Shown: positions 1-9,878 of the stretch, one piece after another
How the letters are laid out: each line of letters begins with the position of its first letter
Position numbering within the stretch: the stretch's first letter is position 1
Origin: Candidatus Gastranaerophilales bacterium
Lineage (GTDB): Bacteria > Cyanobacteriota > Vampirovibrionia > Gastranaerophilales > Gastranaerophilaceae
Length of the DNA stretch: 64,000 nt
Direction of reading: 5' to 3'
NCBI GenBank assembly: GCA_944322755.1
Contig: CALUPY010000001.1
Coordinates: 1 to 64,000, forward strand
Program-made: the position numbers and the translations under genes
Notes under the pieces: model-generated
Database searches by the model: none
Seen by the model: the letters and a program-made list of their open reading frames with translations, nothing else
Told to the model about the DNA's origin: nothing

Positions 1-457
1 TCGCATGGGCACTTGCTTCGCATCGTGCCCGCCCGAATCCGCCGCAATGACGCACTATGTCATGCTGAAGCGATAATTTTGGAGCTCCATTATCATCGTC
101 TGTGTTCAGCATCTTACCGGCTCGGGGTTTTGTGTGATTTGCGGGGTGGGTAAGATCCTGAACAGACACGACTGTTGTTGCGTTCCGGATTTTGCGCTTC
201 AGGATGACAGAATGCTGTTGGGAAGGTTGCCGCGCATACCTTCGGCCCGAATCCGCCTTCTTTACTCCATAACCTTTTTTCTATTCCTTTGTCAACGAAC
301 GATACGGGGGATTATTTCTTTTCGTCGCAGCTTTGCGACTATATCTCTTCTTCTTGCCTGTTTATCGAGATTCTTTCCCTCTATTATATTATCTTACCTC
401 TGACTATCTTTGTGAATTGAACTTTAGTTTGAACTTTTTTATACTTTGGGTGGAAAA
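1..457. other. Gene-free stretch downstream of trmFO
   Basis: No convincing gene is present. The first 260 bases are visibly richer in G+C than the rest of the window and consist of repeat-like sequence: a small hairpin (GGGCAC at 7-12 with GTGCCC at 25-30), a 13-base direct repeat GCCCGAATCCGCC at 31-43 and 245-257, and the long inverted repeat listed separately. The rest (260-457) is pyrimidine-rich and includes a GTCGCA/TGCGAC stem at 324-339. Two open frames here (134-403, 333-593) lack ribosome binding sites and recognisable protein features, and I treat them as noise. The left edge of the window may cut a larger repeat cluster. Confidence 0.6.
54..213. repeat. Long imperfect inverted repeat, REP/MITE-like
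   Basis: The arm at about 54-118 reads, in outline, GTCATGCTGAAGCG ... GTTCAGCATCTTACC. The arm at about 149-213 is its reverse complement with scattered mismatches (GTCATCCTGAAGCG ... GTTCAGGATCTTACC). Each arm is itself a nested CTGAA/TTCAG palindrome, so the single strand can fold at two levels. A shorter related copy lies at 41548-41577. The arrangement is that of a dispersed intergenic palindromic element; no transposase is visible. Confidence 0.7.
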
Positions 458-1768
458 TTACACTCTTATATTTTCCATTAACCAATTCACTGATCTGTTG
501 GAGAGCATTTCTGTTTTTAATTTTTTATTCTTTTTAACTTTTTTATCCGCAATAAGTTCATCTACGATACCCCAGTTTGAATTAACCGGCTGAAAATTTT
601 TATGCTCCATTGACGATATATATCTTGTCAGCGCCCCAAGCATAGTCACACCGGAAAGCTCCAGCAGTGCTTCACCTTTTAAATATCTTGCCATATTTAT
701 GCCTGCAAGCATTCCTGTTGCAATAGATTCAGTATATCCTTCCGTGCCGGTAATTTGACCTGCAAAAAACAGATTTTCCCTCTTTTTGCACTGCAAAGCC
801 GGAGTCAAAAGTTTCGGACTATTTATAAAAGTGTTCCTGTGCATTACTCCGTATCTTAAGATATTTGCATTTTCAAGACCCGGAATCGAATGCACAAGTT
901 CTTTTTGGGCTCCCCATTTCAAATTCGTTTGAAAACCTACGAGATTATACATAGTTGCAGACAGATTATCCTGTCTCAGCTGGACAACCGCATAATTCTT
1001 TTCTCCTGTTCGTTTATCGATAAGTCCGACGGGTTTCATCGGCCCATATCTTAATGTATCAACACCGCGTGAGGCTAAGACCTCAACCGGCAAGCAAGAT
1101 TCAAAAAATTTAGCATTTTTCTCAAACTCTTTCAGCTCAATTCTCGGTGCATTAACAAGGATATTATAAAAATTTTCGTATTGTTCCTTATTCATCGGAC
1201 AGTTTATATAACAAGCCTCACCTTTGTCATAACGGCTCGCATAAAAAGCAATATCAAAGTTTATGGAATCTTTTTCAACAATCGGTGCGATTGCATCAAA
1301 AAAATGCAAATGCTCCTCTCCCGCAAACTCTTTTATATTTTCAGCAAGCGCCTCTGATGTCAGAGGGCCTGACGCAATAATGACAGGTATATTTTCAGGA
1401 ATTTTTGTCACTTCTTCTCTTACAAAATTGATTTTTTCATTTTCTTCAAGCAGTTTTTTTACATTCAAAGAAAAAGCTTCCCTGTCAATGGCCAGAGCAT
1501 TACCAGCAGGTACAGAAACATTCAGTGCTTCTTTAATAAGGAAGGAACCAAACATCTGTATTTCTTTTTTCAAAAGACCGCTTGCATTCGTCATATCAAG
1601 TGAGCCCAGACTGTTGCTGCAAACGAATTCTGCCGGATTATCCGTTTTATGCGCACCAGTTGTTTTTACTGGTCGCATTTCATATAAATCTACATCTATT
1701 CCATATTTTGCAAGCTGCAATGCTGCTTCAGAACCTGCCAAACCGGCGCCAATAACAGCAGCTTTCAT
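458..1768 (-). CDS. trmFO: TrmFO, folate-dependent tRNA m5U54 methyltransferase
   Basis: This enzyme makes 5-methyluridine at position 54 of the tRNA T loop, using methylenetetrahydrofolate and FAD. The 436-residue length is normal. The N-terminus carries the FAD-binding motif GAGLAGSE (residues 7-14), followed by the family-typical stretch ending in EFVCSNSLGS, where Cys50 matches the catalytic cysteine of the family. A second conserved cysteine lies in FESCLPVE, and the C-terminal part shows FAGQITGTEGYTE. The start codon overlaps the stop of the upstream HD-GYP gene by one base (TAATG), so the two are probably translationally coupled. The organism therefore uses the folate route (typical of Firmicutes and Cyanobacteria) rather than TrmA. 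Confidence 0.96.
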   Translation of the reverse strand: MKAAVIGAGLAGSEAALQLAKYGIDVDLYEMRPVKTTGAHKTDNPAEFVCSNSLGSLDMTNASGLLKKEIQMFGSFLIKEALNVSVPAGNALAIDREAFSLNVKKLLEENEKINFVREEVTKIPENIPVIIASGPLTSEALAENIKEFAGEEHLHFFDAIAPIVEKDSINFDIAFYASRYDKGEACYINCPMNKEQYENFYNILVNAPRIELKEFEKNAKFFESCLPVEVLASRGVDTLRYGPMKPVGLIDKRTGEKNYAVVQLRQDNLSATMYNLVGFQTNLKWGAQKELVHSIPGLENANILRYGVMHRNTFINSPKLLTPALQCKKRENLFFAGQITGTEGYTESIATGMLAGINMARYLKGEALLELSGVTMLGALTRYISSMEHKNFQPVNSNWGIVDELIADKKVKKNKKLKTEMLSNRSVNWLMENIRV

Positions 1769-2766
1769 TATTGCATCATCTCTTCAAATGTACTCAGGTC
1801 GTTGTAATTGAAGGTGTTGACGAATTTGTACAACAGTTCGGGGAAAAATCTTTTTGAACCGACTTCGAGCATTATTCTGAGCGCTTCTTTTGTGTTTTTT
1901 ACCTTATATGTTGTTTTACCTGATGTCAGGTCATCAAAAAAGCTGCACATCCCCACAACTCTGCTCAATTCGCTTATTTGTTCCCCGGAAAGCTTAAAAG
2001 GATAACCGGAGCCGTCGTTGTTCTCATGGTGTTCCAACGCTACAAGACAAATATCTTCTGGCATATTCATATCAAGTTTTAGTATTTTGTATCCGATTTG
2101 GGTATGACTCTGGATAATTTTTGTTTCCTGTGATGATGGATTTGTTTTTTTTAGCAAATCCTCAGGAATCCTTGTCATTCCTATATCATGCAGCAGCGCA
2201 CTTTTTGTTATTTTCGCAATTATATCTGAATCGTATTCCATCTTATAACCAAATGCGGTAGCAAGAATAGCGGTGTTCAGCGAGTGACAGTCAGCATAGC
2301 TTCCCAGCAGTTTCAGCTGTGAACAAAATTTTACATCCTCAATTACATTACCGATATCAGACAAAATTTTTGTTTTTATTTCATCTATCATCAGCGCTGC
2401 ATCTTTATTTTCATTATTATTAACTGCAAACATTGTAGTTGCATAGTAAGACTTCATATCAACCTGGGCCTGGGCTTTGATTTTTGAGGTTTTGTTTACT
2501 GTTTTATCAAAAATAATTTCCTTTGTATGTGTAGCCGGAGGCGGTATATATTCACTATCTGAGGGTTTACTTTCGCTTGAAGAAATTCTGGATGGACGCT
2601 GATTTTTTGGAGCATCTTTGTATAATTCGCTGTACTGTGAAATTCTTAAAAGTTTTCCGGATGTTAAAATTTCACCGGCACTGATAAGTTTTTCACCGCT
2701 GTCATTGTATATATCAAACGGCAGCATTTTAAATTTTACAAGATCTTCAACTAAAATTCTTTCCAT
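1768..2766 (-). CDS. HD-GYP domain protein, probable c-di-GMP phosphodiesterase
   Basis: The C-terminal half (about residues 155-330) is an HD-GYP domain with the metal and catalytic signature intact: HD at 193-194, His221, HHE at 246-248 and DGSGYP at 251-256. Such domains hydrolyse cyclic di-GMP in the cytoplasm. The N-terminal part (1-50) looks like the small all-beta module often found in front of HD-GYP domains, followed by a Ser/Pro-rich linker. No transmembrane segment or receiver domain is evident. The gene ends on the first base of the trmFO start codon, an unusual pairing of signalling and tRNA modification. Compare the degenerate HD-GYP protein at 61490-62863. Confidence 0.85.
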   Translation of the reverse strand: MERILVEDLVKFKMLPFDIYNDSGEKLISAGEILTSGKLLRISQYSELYKDAPKNQRPSRISSSESKPSDSEYIPPPATHTKEIIFDKTVNKTSKIKAQAQVDMKSYYATTMFAVNNNENKDAALMIDEIKTKILSDIGNVIEDVKFCSQLKLLGSYADCHSLNTAILATAFGYKMEYDSDIIAKITKSALLHDIGMTRIPEDLLKKTNPSSQETKIIQSHTQIGYKILKLDMNMPEDICLVALEHHENNDGSGYPFKLSGEQISELSRVVGMCSFFDDLTSGKTTYKVKNTKEALRIMLEVGSKRFFPELLYKFVNTFNYNDLSTFEEMMQ

Positions 2767-2831
2767 ACTGATATCCCACTATTCGTCTGTTTTGATTATA
2801 AAAGATTTTTCTCTTTTTTGAAACAATACGT

Positions 2832-2861
2832 TTGTATGATTTATTTGGATTCTGTTATAAT
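2832..2861 (+). promoter_or_regulatory. Probable promoter of the UPF0173 hydrolase gene
   Basis: There is a perfect TATAAT at 2856-2861 with an extended -10 (TG one base upstream, 2853-2854). A weak -35 (TTGTAT, 2832-2837) lies 18 bases before it. The site lies in the divergent gap between the HD-GYP gene and the hydrolase. Confidence 0.5.
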
Positions 2862-2893
2862 GCTAAAAAACATAAAAAAACAGGAGGATTTAA

Positions 2894-3571
2894 ATGGCTA
2901 ACTTAACATATATCGGACACAGCGCGTTTTTTATCGAAAATTCAACCTGCGGTATTCTAATCGACCCGTTTATTTCTCAAAATCCCCTGGCTAAATTCGA
3001 CATGAATAATAAAAAAATTACCGATATTATCGTAACGCACGGACATGGCGACCATCTTGGAGATGCTGTTCCCATATCAAAATCTACAGGTGCCGTTATA
3101 AGCGCCATTTTTGAACTTGCAAACTGGTGTGCAGCACATGGTGCAAATTCAAACCCCGTACAGATGGGTGGTCTCTTAAACTACAACTGGGGAAAACTCA
3201 GATTTGTGCCGGCTTTCCACAGCAACTCCACGCCGGATGGGAAATATGCGGGTATGCCGACCGGGGTTATTCTTGAAATCAACGGAAAGAAAATATATCA
3301 CTGCGGTGATACCTGCTTAAGTTCTGAAATGAAAGTAATCGGTGAAGTTTATAAACCTGATATAATGCTTGTTCCAATCGGCTCACATTTCACAATGGAC
3401 ATTGATGATGCTGTGATTGCTGCGGAATGGACTGGTGTTAAAACCGTTATACCTATGCATTACAACACTTTTCCGCCAATCCAGACAGACCCGCAAATGT
3501 TTAAAACAAAATTAAAGGATAAAGGTGTAGAATGTATTGTTTTAGCTCCGGGAGAAAAAATTTCGATATAA
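2894..3571 (+). CDS. UPF0173 metal-dependent hydrolase (beta-lactamase fold)
   Basis: This 225-residue protein is a stand-alone metallo-beta-lactamase-fold hydrolase of the UPF0173/YtkL type. The metal-binding motif HGHGDH lies at residues 49-54, with a further GDT motif near residue 140 and a late MHYNTFP histidine. Its substrate is unknown; the family is widespread in bacteria and archaea and is presumed cytoplasmic. A strong ribosome binding site (AGGAGG) lies eight bases before the ATG. The following DUF3326 gene begins 17 bases after its stop, so the two are likely cotranscribed. Confidence 0.9.
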   Translation: MANLTYIGHSAFFIENSTCGILIDPFISQNPLAKFDMNNKKITDIIVTHGHGDHLGDAVPISKSTGAVISAIFELANWCAAHGANSNPVQMGGLLNYNWGKLRFVPAFHSNSTPDGKYAGMPTGVILEINGKKIYHCGDTCLSSEMKVIGEVYKPDIMLVPIGSHFTMDIDDAVIAAEWTGVKTVIPMHYNTFPPIQTDPQMFKTKLKDKGVECIVLAPGEKISI

Positions 3572-3588
3572 ATCAGAAATTTGCAATC

Positions 3589-4530
3589 ATGGCTGTACCA
3601 ACAGGTATTGGTGCATCTGTCGGAGGTTACGCCGGAGATGCAAGCGGTGCTGCTCGTGAAATTTCTGAAAAAATCCCATTAATTGTTAACCCAAATGTAG
3701 TTAACGCTGCTGTATTTTCCGGAATTACAGACAATATGCTTTATGTTGAGGGCTGGAGTCTCAACGAATTTGTACGCGGAAATCTGGGACTGCTTCCCTC
3801 TTCAAACAACAAAATCGGAGTAATTTTTGACAAAGCAATTCCAAAAAATGTTTTAAATATTCACATTAACACGATTAATGCGGTAAAAACCGTGTACGGG
3901 ATTGACATTATAGGCTATGAAATTACTGATACGCCTGTCGGAGTGGAATTTTTTACTACCGAAAAGGATATATCTTCAGGTGCGCTGGATTGTCCCGAAA
4001 CTTTGATTGAAGCAGGGAAAAAGCTTATTAGTCGCGGCGCTCAGGTACTAGCAGTGGTTTGCCTTTTTGAAGAACCGCCTGAAGATGACTATGAATCAGG
4101 AGAAGGCGTTGATATAGTAGGTGGGGTTGAGGCAGTGATTTCTCATTATATTTCAAAAGAGCTGTTCTGTCCGTGTGTTCACGCCCCGGCATTTGCGGAC
4201 GTTTCAATACAAGACTCGATTGTCAGTCCTAAATGCAGCGCGGAATATATTACGCCGACATTTCTTCCGTGTCTTCTGTTCGGGCTAAATAATGCGCCTT
4301 TACTTACAAAAAATCTTGACAAAAGCATTACAAACAAAAATATTCATTCTCTTTTAATGCCTTATGATTCTCTTGGCAGCTCAATAGTTTTTGATTCTTT
4401 AAAAAACAATATCCCTGTTTATGCAATAAAAGAGAATACCTCTGTTTTGGGTGTAGACAAACAGACACTTGGGGTTGACAGCATTGTTGAATTGGAAACC
4501 TATTGTGACTTTATTCGTCTTTTAAAATAA
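3589..4530 (+). CDS. DUF3326-family protein of unknown function
   Basis: I recognise the N-terminus (PTGIGASVGGYAGDA followed by PLIVNPNVVNAAV) as the DUF3326 family, from memory conserved in cyanobacteria and plants with no known function. The 314-residue protein is soluble with no signal peptide. The frame is open back to an ATG at 3532 inside the upstream hydrolase gene. I chose the ATG at 3589 because the family motif begins right after it (MAVPTGIGAS), although no good ribosome binding site precedes it and translation may depend on the upstream gene. Glycine-rich loops near the N-terminus could bind a nucleotide or phosphate, but this is speculative. Confidence 0.75.
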   Translation: MAVPTGIGASVGGYAGDASGAAREISEKIPLIVNPNVVNAAVFSGITDNMLYVEGWSLNEFVRGNLGLLPSSNNKIGVIFDKAIPKNVLNIHINTINAVKTVYGIDIIGYEITDTPVGVEFFTTEKDISSGALDCPETLIEAGKKLISRGAQVLAVVCLFEEPPEDDYESGEGVDIVGGVEAVISHYISKELFCPCVHAPAFADVSIQDSIVSPKCSAEYITPTFLPCLLFGLNNAPLLTKNLDKSITNKNIHSLLMPYDSLGSSIVFDSLKNNIPVYAIKENTSVLGVDKQTLGVDSIVELETYCDFIRLLK

Positions 4531-4778
4531 TAACCTGTTCTTAAGGAGGGTTGACACGAAAAGATAATATACACAATACTTTTCAGAAGAGTATATACCT
4601 GTTTTCGGGATTTGTAAACAAATGTTTCGTTAAAATTTTGAAAATAGCCTGATTTTCTTGACTCACATGTTTTAGCGGATAAGATTGTAGAATGGTTAGA
4701 TATGAGTAAAACTATATTCGAATATCATAAACAAAATTTTATATATTAGTAGTACGCCACATTTAGCGAGGTAAATAA
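4531..4778 (+). promoter_or_regulatory. Leader and promoter region of the rpoB operon
   Basis: Two plausible sigma-70 promoters point at rpoB. The first is TTGACA at 4551-4556 with a weak AATACT about 18 bases on. The second is TTGACT at 4658-4663 with TAAGAT 16 bases on (4680-4685), nearer the gene. A perfect palindrome ATATTCGAATAT follows, centred near 4720. Ribosomal genes rplKAJL are not directly upstream of rpoB here, so RNA polymerase appears to be driven from its own promoter. Confidence 0.4.
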
Positions 4779-7700
4779 ATGTCGACAAAAAATCACGCAA
4801 CAAGAGTTACTCCGATGGGAATACCCAACACCCGTTTGGATGACTTGCCGGACTTAATTGAAGTTCAAAAGAAATCTTTTGAATGGTTTTTAAAAGAAGG
4901 CTTGAAGGAAGAATTGCTGTCTTTTTCTCCGATAAAAGACTATACCGGTCGTCTGGAATTGCATTTTCTTCCTAATTATACATTTGACAATCCGAAATAT
5001 ACTATCGAAGAAGCAAGAATTCACGACGCAACATACGCAAAACAGCTTCGTGTAATGGTCAGACTTGTTAACCGTGACACCGGTGAAATAAAAGAACAGG
5101 AAGTCTATATCGGTGACATACCGACTATGACTGACAAAGGTACGTTTATTGTTAACGGTGCAGAACGTGTTATTGTTTCTCAGATTGTCCGTTCACCGGG
5201 TGTATACTTCAAAAGAGAAATATCCCCGACCGGAAAACGTCTCTATAATGCTACATTGATTCCTAACAGAGGTGCCTGGTTAAAAATTGAAACAGACGCT
5301 AACGATGTTATATATGTAAAAATTGATAAAAACAGAAAAATCCTAGCCACTACGTTATTGAAGGCAATGGGTATTACTGTTTCCGAAATGGAAACTCTGT
5401 TTACACACGCAGATTTCTTAAAGAAAACTTTAGACAAAGACCCGACAGAAACAACAGACGACGCTTTAATCGAAATCTACAAAAAACTTCGTCCTGGAGA
5501 TCCGGCATCGGCTGCCGGCGGACGTTCTATCCTCGAAGCCCGTTTCTTTGATGAAAAGAAATACGATATAGGCAGAGTCGGTCGTTATAAATTAAACAAA
5601 AAACTCGGTTTGAACCTTCCTGAAACTCAGAGAACGGTTACAGTTCAAGATATTGTCGCATCGATTGAATACCTTATCAACCTTACATACGATGAAGGAA
5701 GCTGCGATGATATCGACCATCTCGGCAACAGAAGAATCCGTTCAGTTGGTGAATTGCTGCAGAACCAGTTCAGAGTGGGCCTTTCAAGAATCGAAAGAAT
5801 CGTTAAAGAAAGAATGACTCTCCAGGATTCAGACACTCTGACTCCGTTGAACCTCTTGAATACAAAACCGCTGGTTGCGTCTTTGAAAGAGTTCTTTGGT
5901 TCTTCACAGTTGTCCCAGTTTATGGATCAGGTTAACCCGCTTTCTGAGTTGACTCATAAAAGAAGAATTTCAGCATTAGGCCCCGGCGGTCTGGTCAGAG
6001 AAAGAGCCGGATTCGCAGTTCGTGACATTCACCCGTCCCACTACGGACGTATCTGCCCGGTTGAAACACCTGAAGGTCCGAACGCAGGTCTGATTGGCTC
6101 ATTAGCTACGCACGCCAAAGTTAATGACTACGGATTTGTTGAATCACCGTTCTTTGCAGTAAAAGACGGCGTTGTTACAGAAGAAGTTCATTACCTCTCT
6201 GCAGACGAAGAAGAAAATCTTCGTATTGCACCTGCAGATTTGCAGTTAAATCCTGACAGAAGTATCAAACACCCTTATGTACCAGTTCGTTATCGTTCAG
6301 AATTTACAATGGGAGAATCTACAAGGGTTGACTATATGGGTGTTTGCCCGATTCAGATTATCTCTGTTGCTACATCGTTGATTCCGTTCATTGAACACGA
6401 TGATGCTAACCGTGCACTGATGGGTTCTAACATGCAGCGTCAGGCTGTTCCTCTTCTTATTACAGACCGTCCTGTTGTTGGTACAGGTCTTGAAAAAAGA
6501 GCAGCTAAAGACTCCGGTATGGTAATTTGTTCTACCGTCGACGGTGTGGTTGAAAGAGTTGTCGGTGAAGAAATTATAATTAAGGACAAAGCCGGAAAAT
6601 TACACAAACATACTTTGATGAAATACGTAAGAAGCAACCAGGATACCTGCATTAACCAAAAACCGATTGTTCAGGCAGGTGATGAGGTCAAAGCCGGTGA
6701 TGTAATCGCTGACGGTGCTTCTACTCATATGGGTGAACTTTCACTCGGTAAGAATATTCTCGTTGCTTATATGCCCTGGGAAGGCTATAACTTCGAGGAT
6801 GCTATCCTTCTTTCCGAAAGATGCGTTATGGATGACATATTCACATCAGTTCACATAGAAAAATTAGAAATAGACGCAAGACAAACCAAACTCGGACCCG
6901 AAGAAATTACAAGAGAAGTTCCGAACGTTTCAGAAGAAGCTTTGAGACACCTTGACGAAAGAGGTATTGTAAGAATCGGCGCAAGAGTTTACGCTGACGA
7001 TATTTTGGTTGGAAAAGTTACTCCGAAAGGTGAATCGGAACATCCGCCGGAAGAAAAACTTCTCCGTGCTATTTTTGCTGAAAAAGCAAGAGATGTAAAA
7101 GACAACTCTTTAAGAGTTCCTCATGGTGAAGGCGGACGCGTTGTCGATGTTAAGGTATTTGACAGAGAAAAAGGTGATGAACTGCCTCCGGGTGCAAATA
7201 CCGTTATCAGAGTTTATATTGCACAGAAACGTAAAGTATCTGTCGGCGACAAACTCTCCGGTCGTCATGGAAACAAAGGTATTGTTTCTAGAATACTTCC
7301 GAAAGAAGATATGCCTTTCTTGCCTGACGGTACACCGGTTGATATCGTATTGAACCCGCTGGGTGTTCCTTCCCGTATGAACGTCGGACAAACTTATGAA
7401 TGCCTGCTCGGTCTTGCATCATACTTAACAAAAGACTATTACGAAGCTCCGTCATTTGATGAGATGTACGGTGATAATATGTCAGAAATCGCAACCAAAG
7501 CAGAACTTTTAAGAGGTATTAAAGAATCAGGATGCAACTGGGTAAGAGAAGACGGCAAAGTTCTTTTGATTGACGGAAGAACCGGCGAACCGTTTGATGA
7601 GCCTGTTGCTGTAGGTCTTTCCTACATCCTGAAACTTGTCCACCTCGTTGACGATAAAATTCACGCAAGAAGTACAGGTCCTTACTCACTGGTTACTCAA

Positions 7701-8093
7701 CAGCCTCTGGGCGGTAAAGCTCAATTCGGCGGTCAAAGATTCGGTGAGATGGAAGTTTGGGCTCTTGAAGCTTACGGCGCTGCTTACACGCTTCAGGAAA
7801 TGTTAACAATCAAATCTGACGATGTTAACGGAAGAAGCAGAGCTTACGAAGCAATTGTCAAGGGCGACAATATTCCGAGACCGGGTATCCCAGAATCGTT
7901 CAAAGTCCTCGTCAGAGAACTTCAATCTATCGGTTTGGATATCACTGTTGCTAAGAAAGGCGGCGAAGAAGTTGACCTTATGTCTGACACTGACGATTTG
8001 AGAAAGTCTGCTCCCAAGAGAACGCTTTCTGATATTGACTCAGAGTTGTTAAACATAAACTTCTTTGAAACCCCTGCTTCATTTAAAGATTAA
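4779..8093 (+). CDS. rpoB: RNA polymerase subunit beta
   Basis: This is the beta subunit of RNA polymerase, which forms one pincer of the enzyme and holds the rifampicin pocket. At 1104 residues it is close to the compact cyanobacterial/chloroplast form and lacks the large insertions of the E. coli protein. Conserved landmarks include the rifampicin region around [41 protein letters not shown], the [10 protein letters not shown] motif and the C-terminal clamp segment with [23 protein letters not shown] ribosome binding site precedes the ATG. It is followed after 21 bases by rpoC1. Confidence 0.99.
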   Translation: MSTKNHATRVTPMGIPNTRLDDLPDLIEVQKKSFEWFLKEGLKEELLSFSPIKDYTGRLELHFLPNYTFDNPKYTIEEARIHDATYAKQLRVMVRLVNRDTGEIKEQEVYIGDIPTMTDKGTFIVNGAERVIVSQIVRSPGVYFKREISPTGKRLYNATLIPNRGAWLKIETDANDVIYVKIDKNRKILATTLLKAMGITVSEMETLFTHADFLKKTLDKDPTETTDDALIEIYKKLRPGDPASAAGGRSILEARFFDEKKYDIGRVGRYKLNKKLGLNLPETQRTVTVQDIVASIEYLINLTYDEGSCDDIDHLGNRRIRSVGELLQNQFRVGLSRIERIVKERMTLQDSDTLTPLNLLNTKPLVASLKEFFGSSQLSQFMDQVNPLSELTHKRRISALGPGGLVRERAGFAVRDIHPSHYGRICPVETPEGPNAGLIGSLATHAKVNDYGFVESPFFAVKDGVVTEEVHYLSADEEENLRIAPADLQLNPDRSIKHPYVPVRYRSEFTMGESTRVDYMGVCPIQIISVATSLIPFIEHDDANRALMGSNMQRQAVPLLITDRPVVGTGLEKRAAKDSGMVICSTVDGVVERVVGEEIIIKDKAGKLHKHTLMKYVRSNQDTCINQKPIVQAGDEVKAGDVIADGASTHMGELSLGKNILVAYMPWEGYNFEDAILLSERCVMDDIFTSVHIEKLEIDARQTKLGPEEITREVPNVSEEALRHLDERGIVRIGARVYADDILVGKVTPKGESEHPPEEKLLRAIFAEKARDVKDNSLRVPHGEGGRVVDVKVFDREKGDELPPGANTVIRVYIAQKRKVSVGDKLSGRHGNKGIVSRILPKEDMPFLPDGTPVDIVLNPLGVPSRMNVGQTYECLLGLASYLTKDYYEAPSFDEMYGDNMSEIATKAELLRGIKESGCNWVREDGKVLLIDGRTGEPFDEPVAVGLSYILKLVHLVDDKIHARSTGPYSLVTQQPLGGKAQFGGQRFGEMEVWALEAYGAAYTLQEMLTIKSDDVNGRSRAYEAIVKGDNIPRPGIPESFKVLVRELQSIGLDITVAKKGGEEVDLMSDTDDLRKSAPKRTLSDIDSELLNINFFETPASFKD

Positions 8094-8114
8094 TTAATAT
8101 AGGAGATAAGGACA

Positions 8115-9827
8115 TTGTCTACAAGCATAGATTATTTTGACTATATACGAATCAGTATCGCGTCACCCGAGCGAGTGCTGAAATGGTCATACGGTGAGGT
8201 TACAAAACCCGAAACAATCAACTACCGTACATTAAAACCCGAACGCGACGGTCTTTTCTGTGAAAGAATTTTCGGACCTTCAAAGGACTGGGAATGCTTC
8301 TGTGGTAAATACAAAAGAGTCAGACACAAAGGTATTATCTGCGAACGCTGCGGTGTTGAAGTTACTGACTCAAAAGTAAGACGTCACAGAATGGGGCACA
8401 TTAAACTGGCCGCACCTGTCAGCCATATCTGGTTCTTAAAAGGTATTCCTTCATATCTCGGACTTCTCCTTGATATGTCACTGAAAGACCTTGAACAGGT
8501 TATTTATTTCAACAACTATGTTGTAATTGATCCTGCTGATTCAGGATTTAAAAAATTGCAGCTCCTCTCAGAAGAAGAATATGATGATTTTATCATGGAA
8601 AATGAAGAATCAGCGCTTAAAGTTGGTATTGGCGCAGAAGCTATCAAAGAACTTCTCTCTGAAATTACACTGACAGAGCTTGCAGAAGAAATCAGAAATG
8701 AATTGGCGGCAGCAGGCGGCTCAGTTCAGAAAAGAGCAAAATTAATCAAGAGATTGAGACTCGTTGAATCTCTTATCGCTTCCAACACAGAACCGACCTG
8801 GATGATTATGGATGTTCTTCCTGTTACACCTCCTGATTTGAGACCGATGGTTCAACTGGACGGAGGAAGATTTGCTACATCAGACTTAAACGATTTATAC
8901 AGACGTGTTATTAACAGAAACAACCGTTTGTTAAGACTTATCGAGATGGGCGCTCCTGAAATTATCGTAAGAAACGAAAAACGTATGCTACAGGAAGCTG
9001 TTGATGCCCTTATTGATAACGGCAGACGCGGCAGAACGGTTGTCGGTCCGAATAACAGACCTTTGAAATCGCTATCTAATATCATAGAAGGTAAACAGGG
9101 TCGTTTCAGACAAAACCTTTTGGGTAAACGTGTTGACTACTCAGGCCGTTCTGTTATTGTAGTAGGTCCGAGCCTGCAGTTGAACCAGTGCGGATTGCCT
9201 AAAGAAATGGCAATAGAACTGTTTAAACCTTTCGTTGTAAATAAACTTATAGAACGCGGACTTGTTCAAAATATTAAATCTGCCAAGAAGAAGATTGAGC
9301 GTTCAGAACCCGTTGTATGGGATATATTGGAAGAAGTTATCGACGGACACCCGGTACTGTTGAACCGTGCTCCTACACTTCACAGACTCGGTATTCAGGC
9401 ATTTGAACCAAAACTCGTTGAAGGACGTGCAATACAGCTTCACCCGCTTGTATGTACAGCGTTCAACGCTGACTTTGACGGCGACCAAATGGCTGTTCAC
9501 GTACCGCTTTCAATCGAAGCCCAAACGGAAGCAAGAATGCTGATGCTTGCTACTAACAACATCCTCGCTCCTGCTACCGGCAAACCTATTATCACTCCTT
9601 CTCAGGATATGGTTTTGGGTATGTACTATCTGACAACAATCAAAGATCATTCAGCTCCTATAAAAGGCTATTTCTACAGCTTCCAGGATGCTATTGCAGC
9701 TCTTGAAGCGAAGGTTATAGAACTGCACGACAAAATTATTGTCAGAAATGAACAAGGCCAAAGAATAGAGACGACTGTCGGAAGAATAATATTTAACGAA
9801 ACAGTCAGAAAATCTCTGGCACTTTAA
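8115..9827 (+). CDS. rpoC1: RNA polymerase subunit gamma (N-terminal half of beta')
   Basis: This gene encodes the N-terminal part of beta', separated from the rest as in Cyanobacteria and plastids. The zinc-binding site of the clamp is seen at Cys61, Cys63, Cys76 and Cys79, and the catalytic magnesium motif [16 protein letters not shown] is at about residues 450-465. It is 570 residues long, somewhat shorter than the roughly 620 of typical cyanobacteria. The start is a TTG at 8115 preceded by AGGAGA; no in-frame ATG fits the family start. The product must assemble with RpoC2 to make an active polymerase. Confidence 0.98.
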   Translation: MSTSIDYFDYIRISIASPERVLKWSYGEVTKPETINYRTLKPERDGLFCERIFGPSKDWECFCGKYKRVRHKGIICERCGVEVTDSKVRRHRMGHIKLAAPVSHIWFLKGIPSYLGLLLDMSLKDLEQVIYFNNYVVIDPADSGFKKLQLLSEEEYDDFIMENEESALKVGIGAEAIKELLSEITLTELAEEIRNELAAAGGSVQKRAKLIKRLRLVESLIASNTEPTWMIMDVLPVTPPDLRPMVQLDGGRFATSDLNDLYRRVINRNNRLLRLIEMGAPEIIVRNEKRMLQEAVDALIDNGRRGRTVVGPNNRPLKSLSNIIEGKQGRFRQNLLGKRVDYSGRSVIVVGPSLQLNQCGLPKEMAIELFKPFVVNKLIERGLVQNIKSAKKKIERSEPVVWDILEEVIDGHPVLLNRAPTLHRLGIQAFEPKLVEGRAIQLHPLVCTAFNADFDGDQMAVHVPLSIEAQTEARMLMLATNNILAPATGKPIITPSQDMVLGMYYLTTIKDHSAPIKGYFYSFQDAIAALEAKVIELHDKIIVRNEQGQRIETTVGRIIFNETVRKSLAL

Positions 9828-9878
9828 TTAAATGCACAAAACCGTTAAATTAGAAGAAATTAAAGGGAAGAATATAAA

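Noticed and set aside
134-593. Two overlapping open frames at the left edge
   Set aside because: They lie in a GC-richer repeat, lack ribosome binding sites and have no recognisable protein features.
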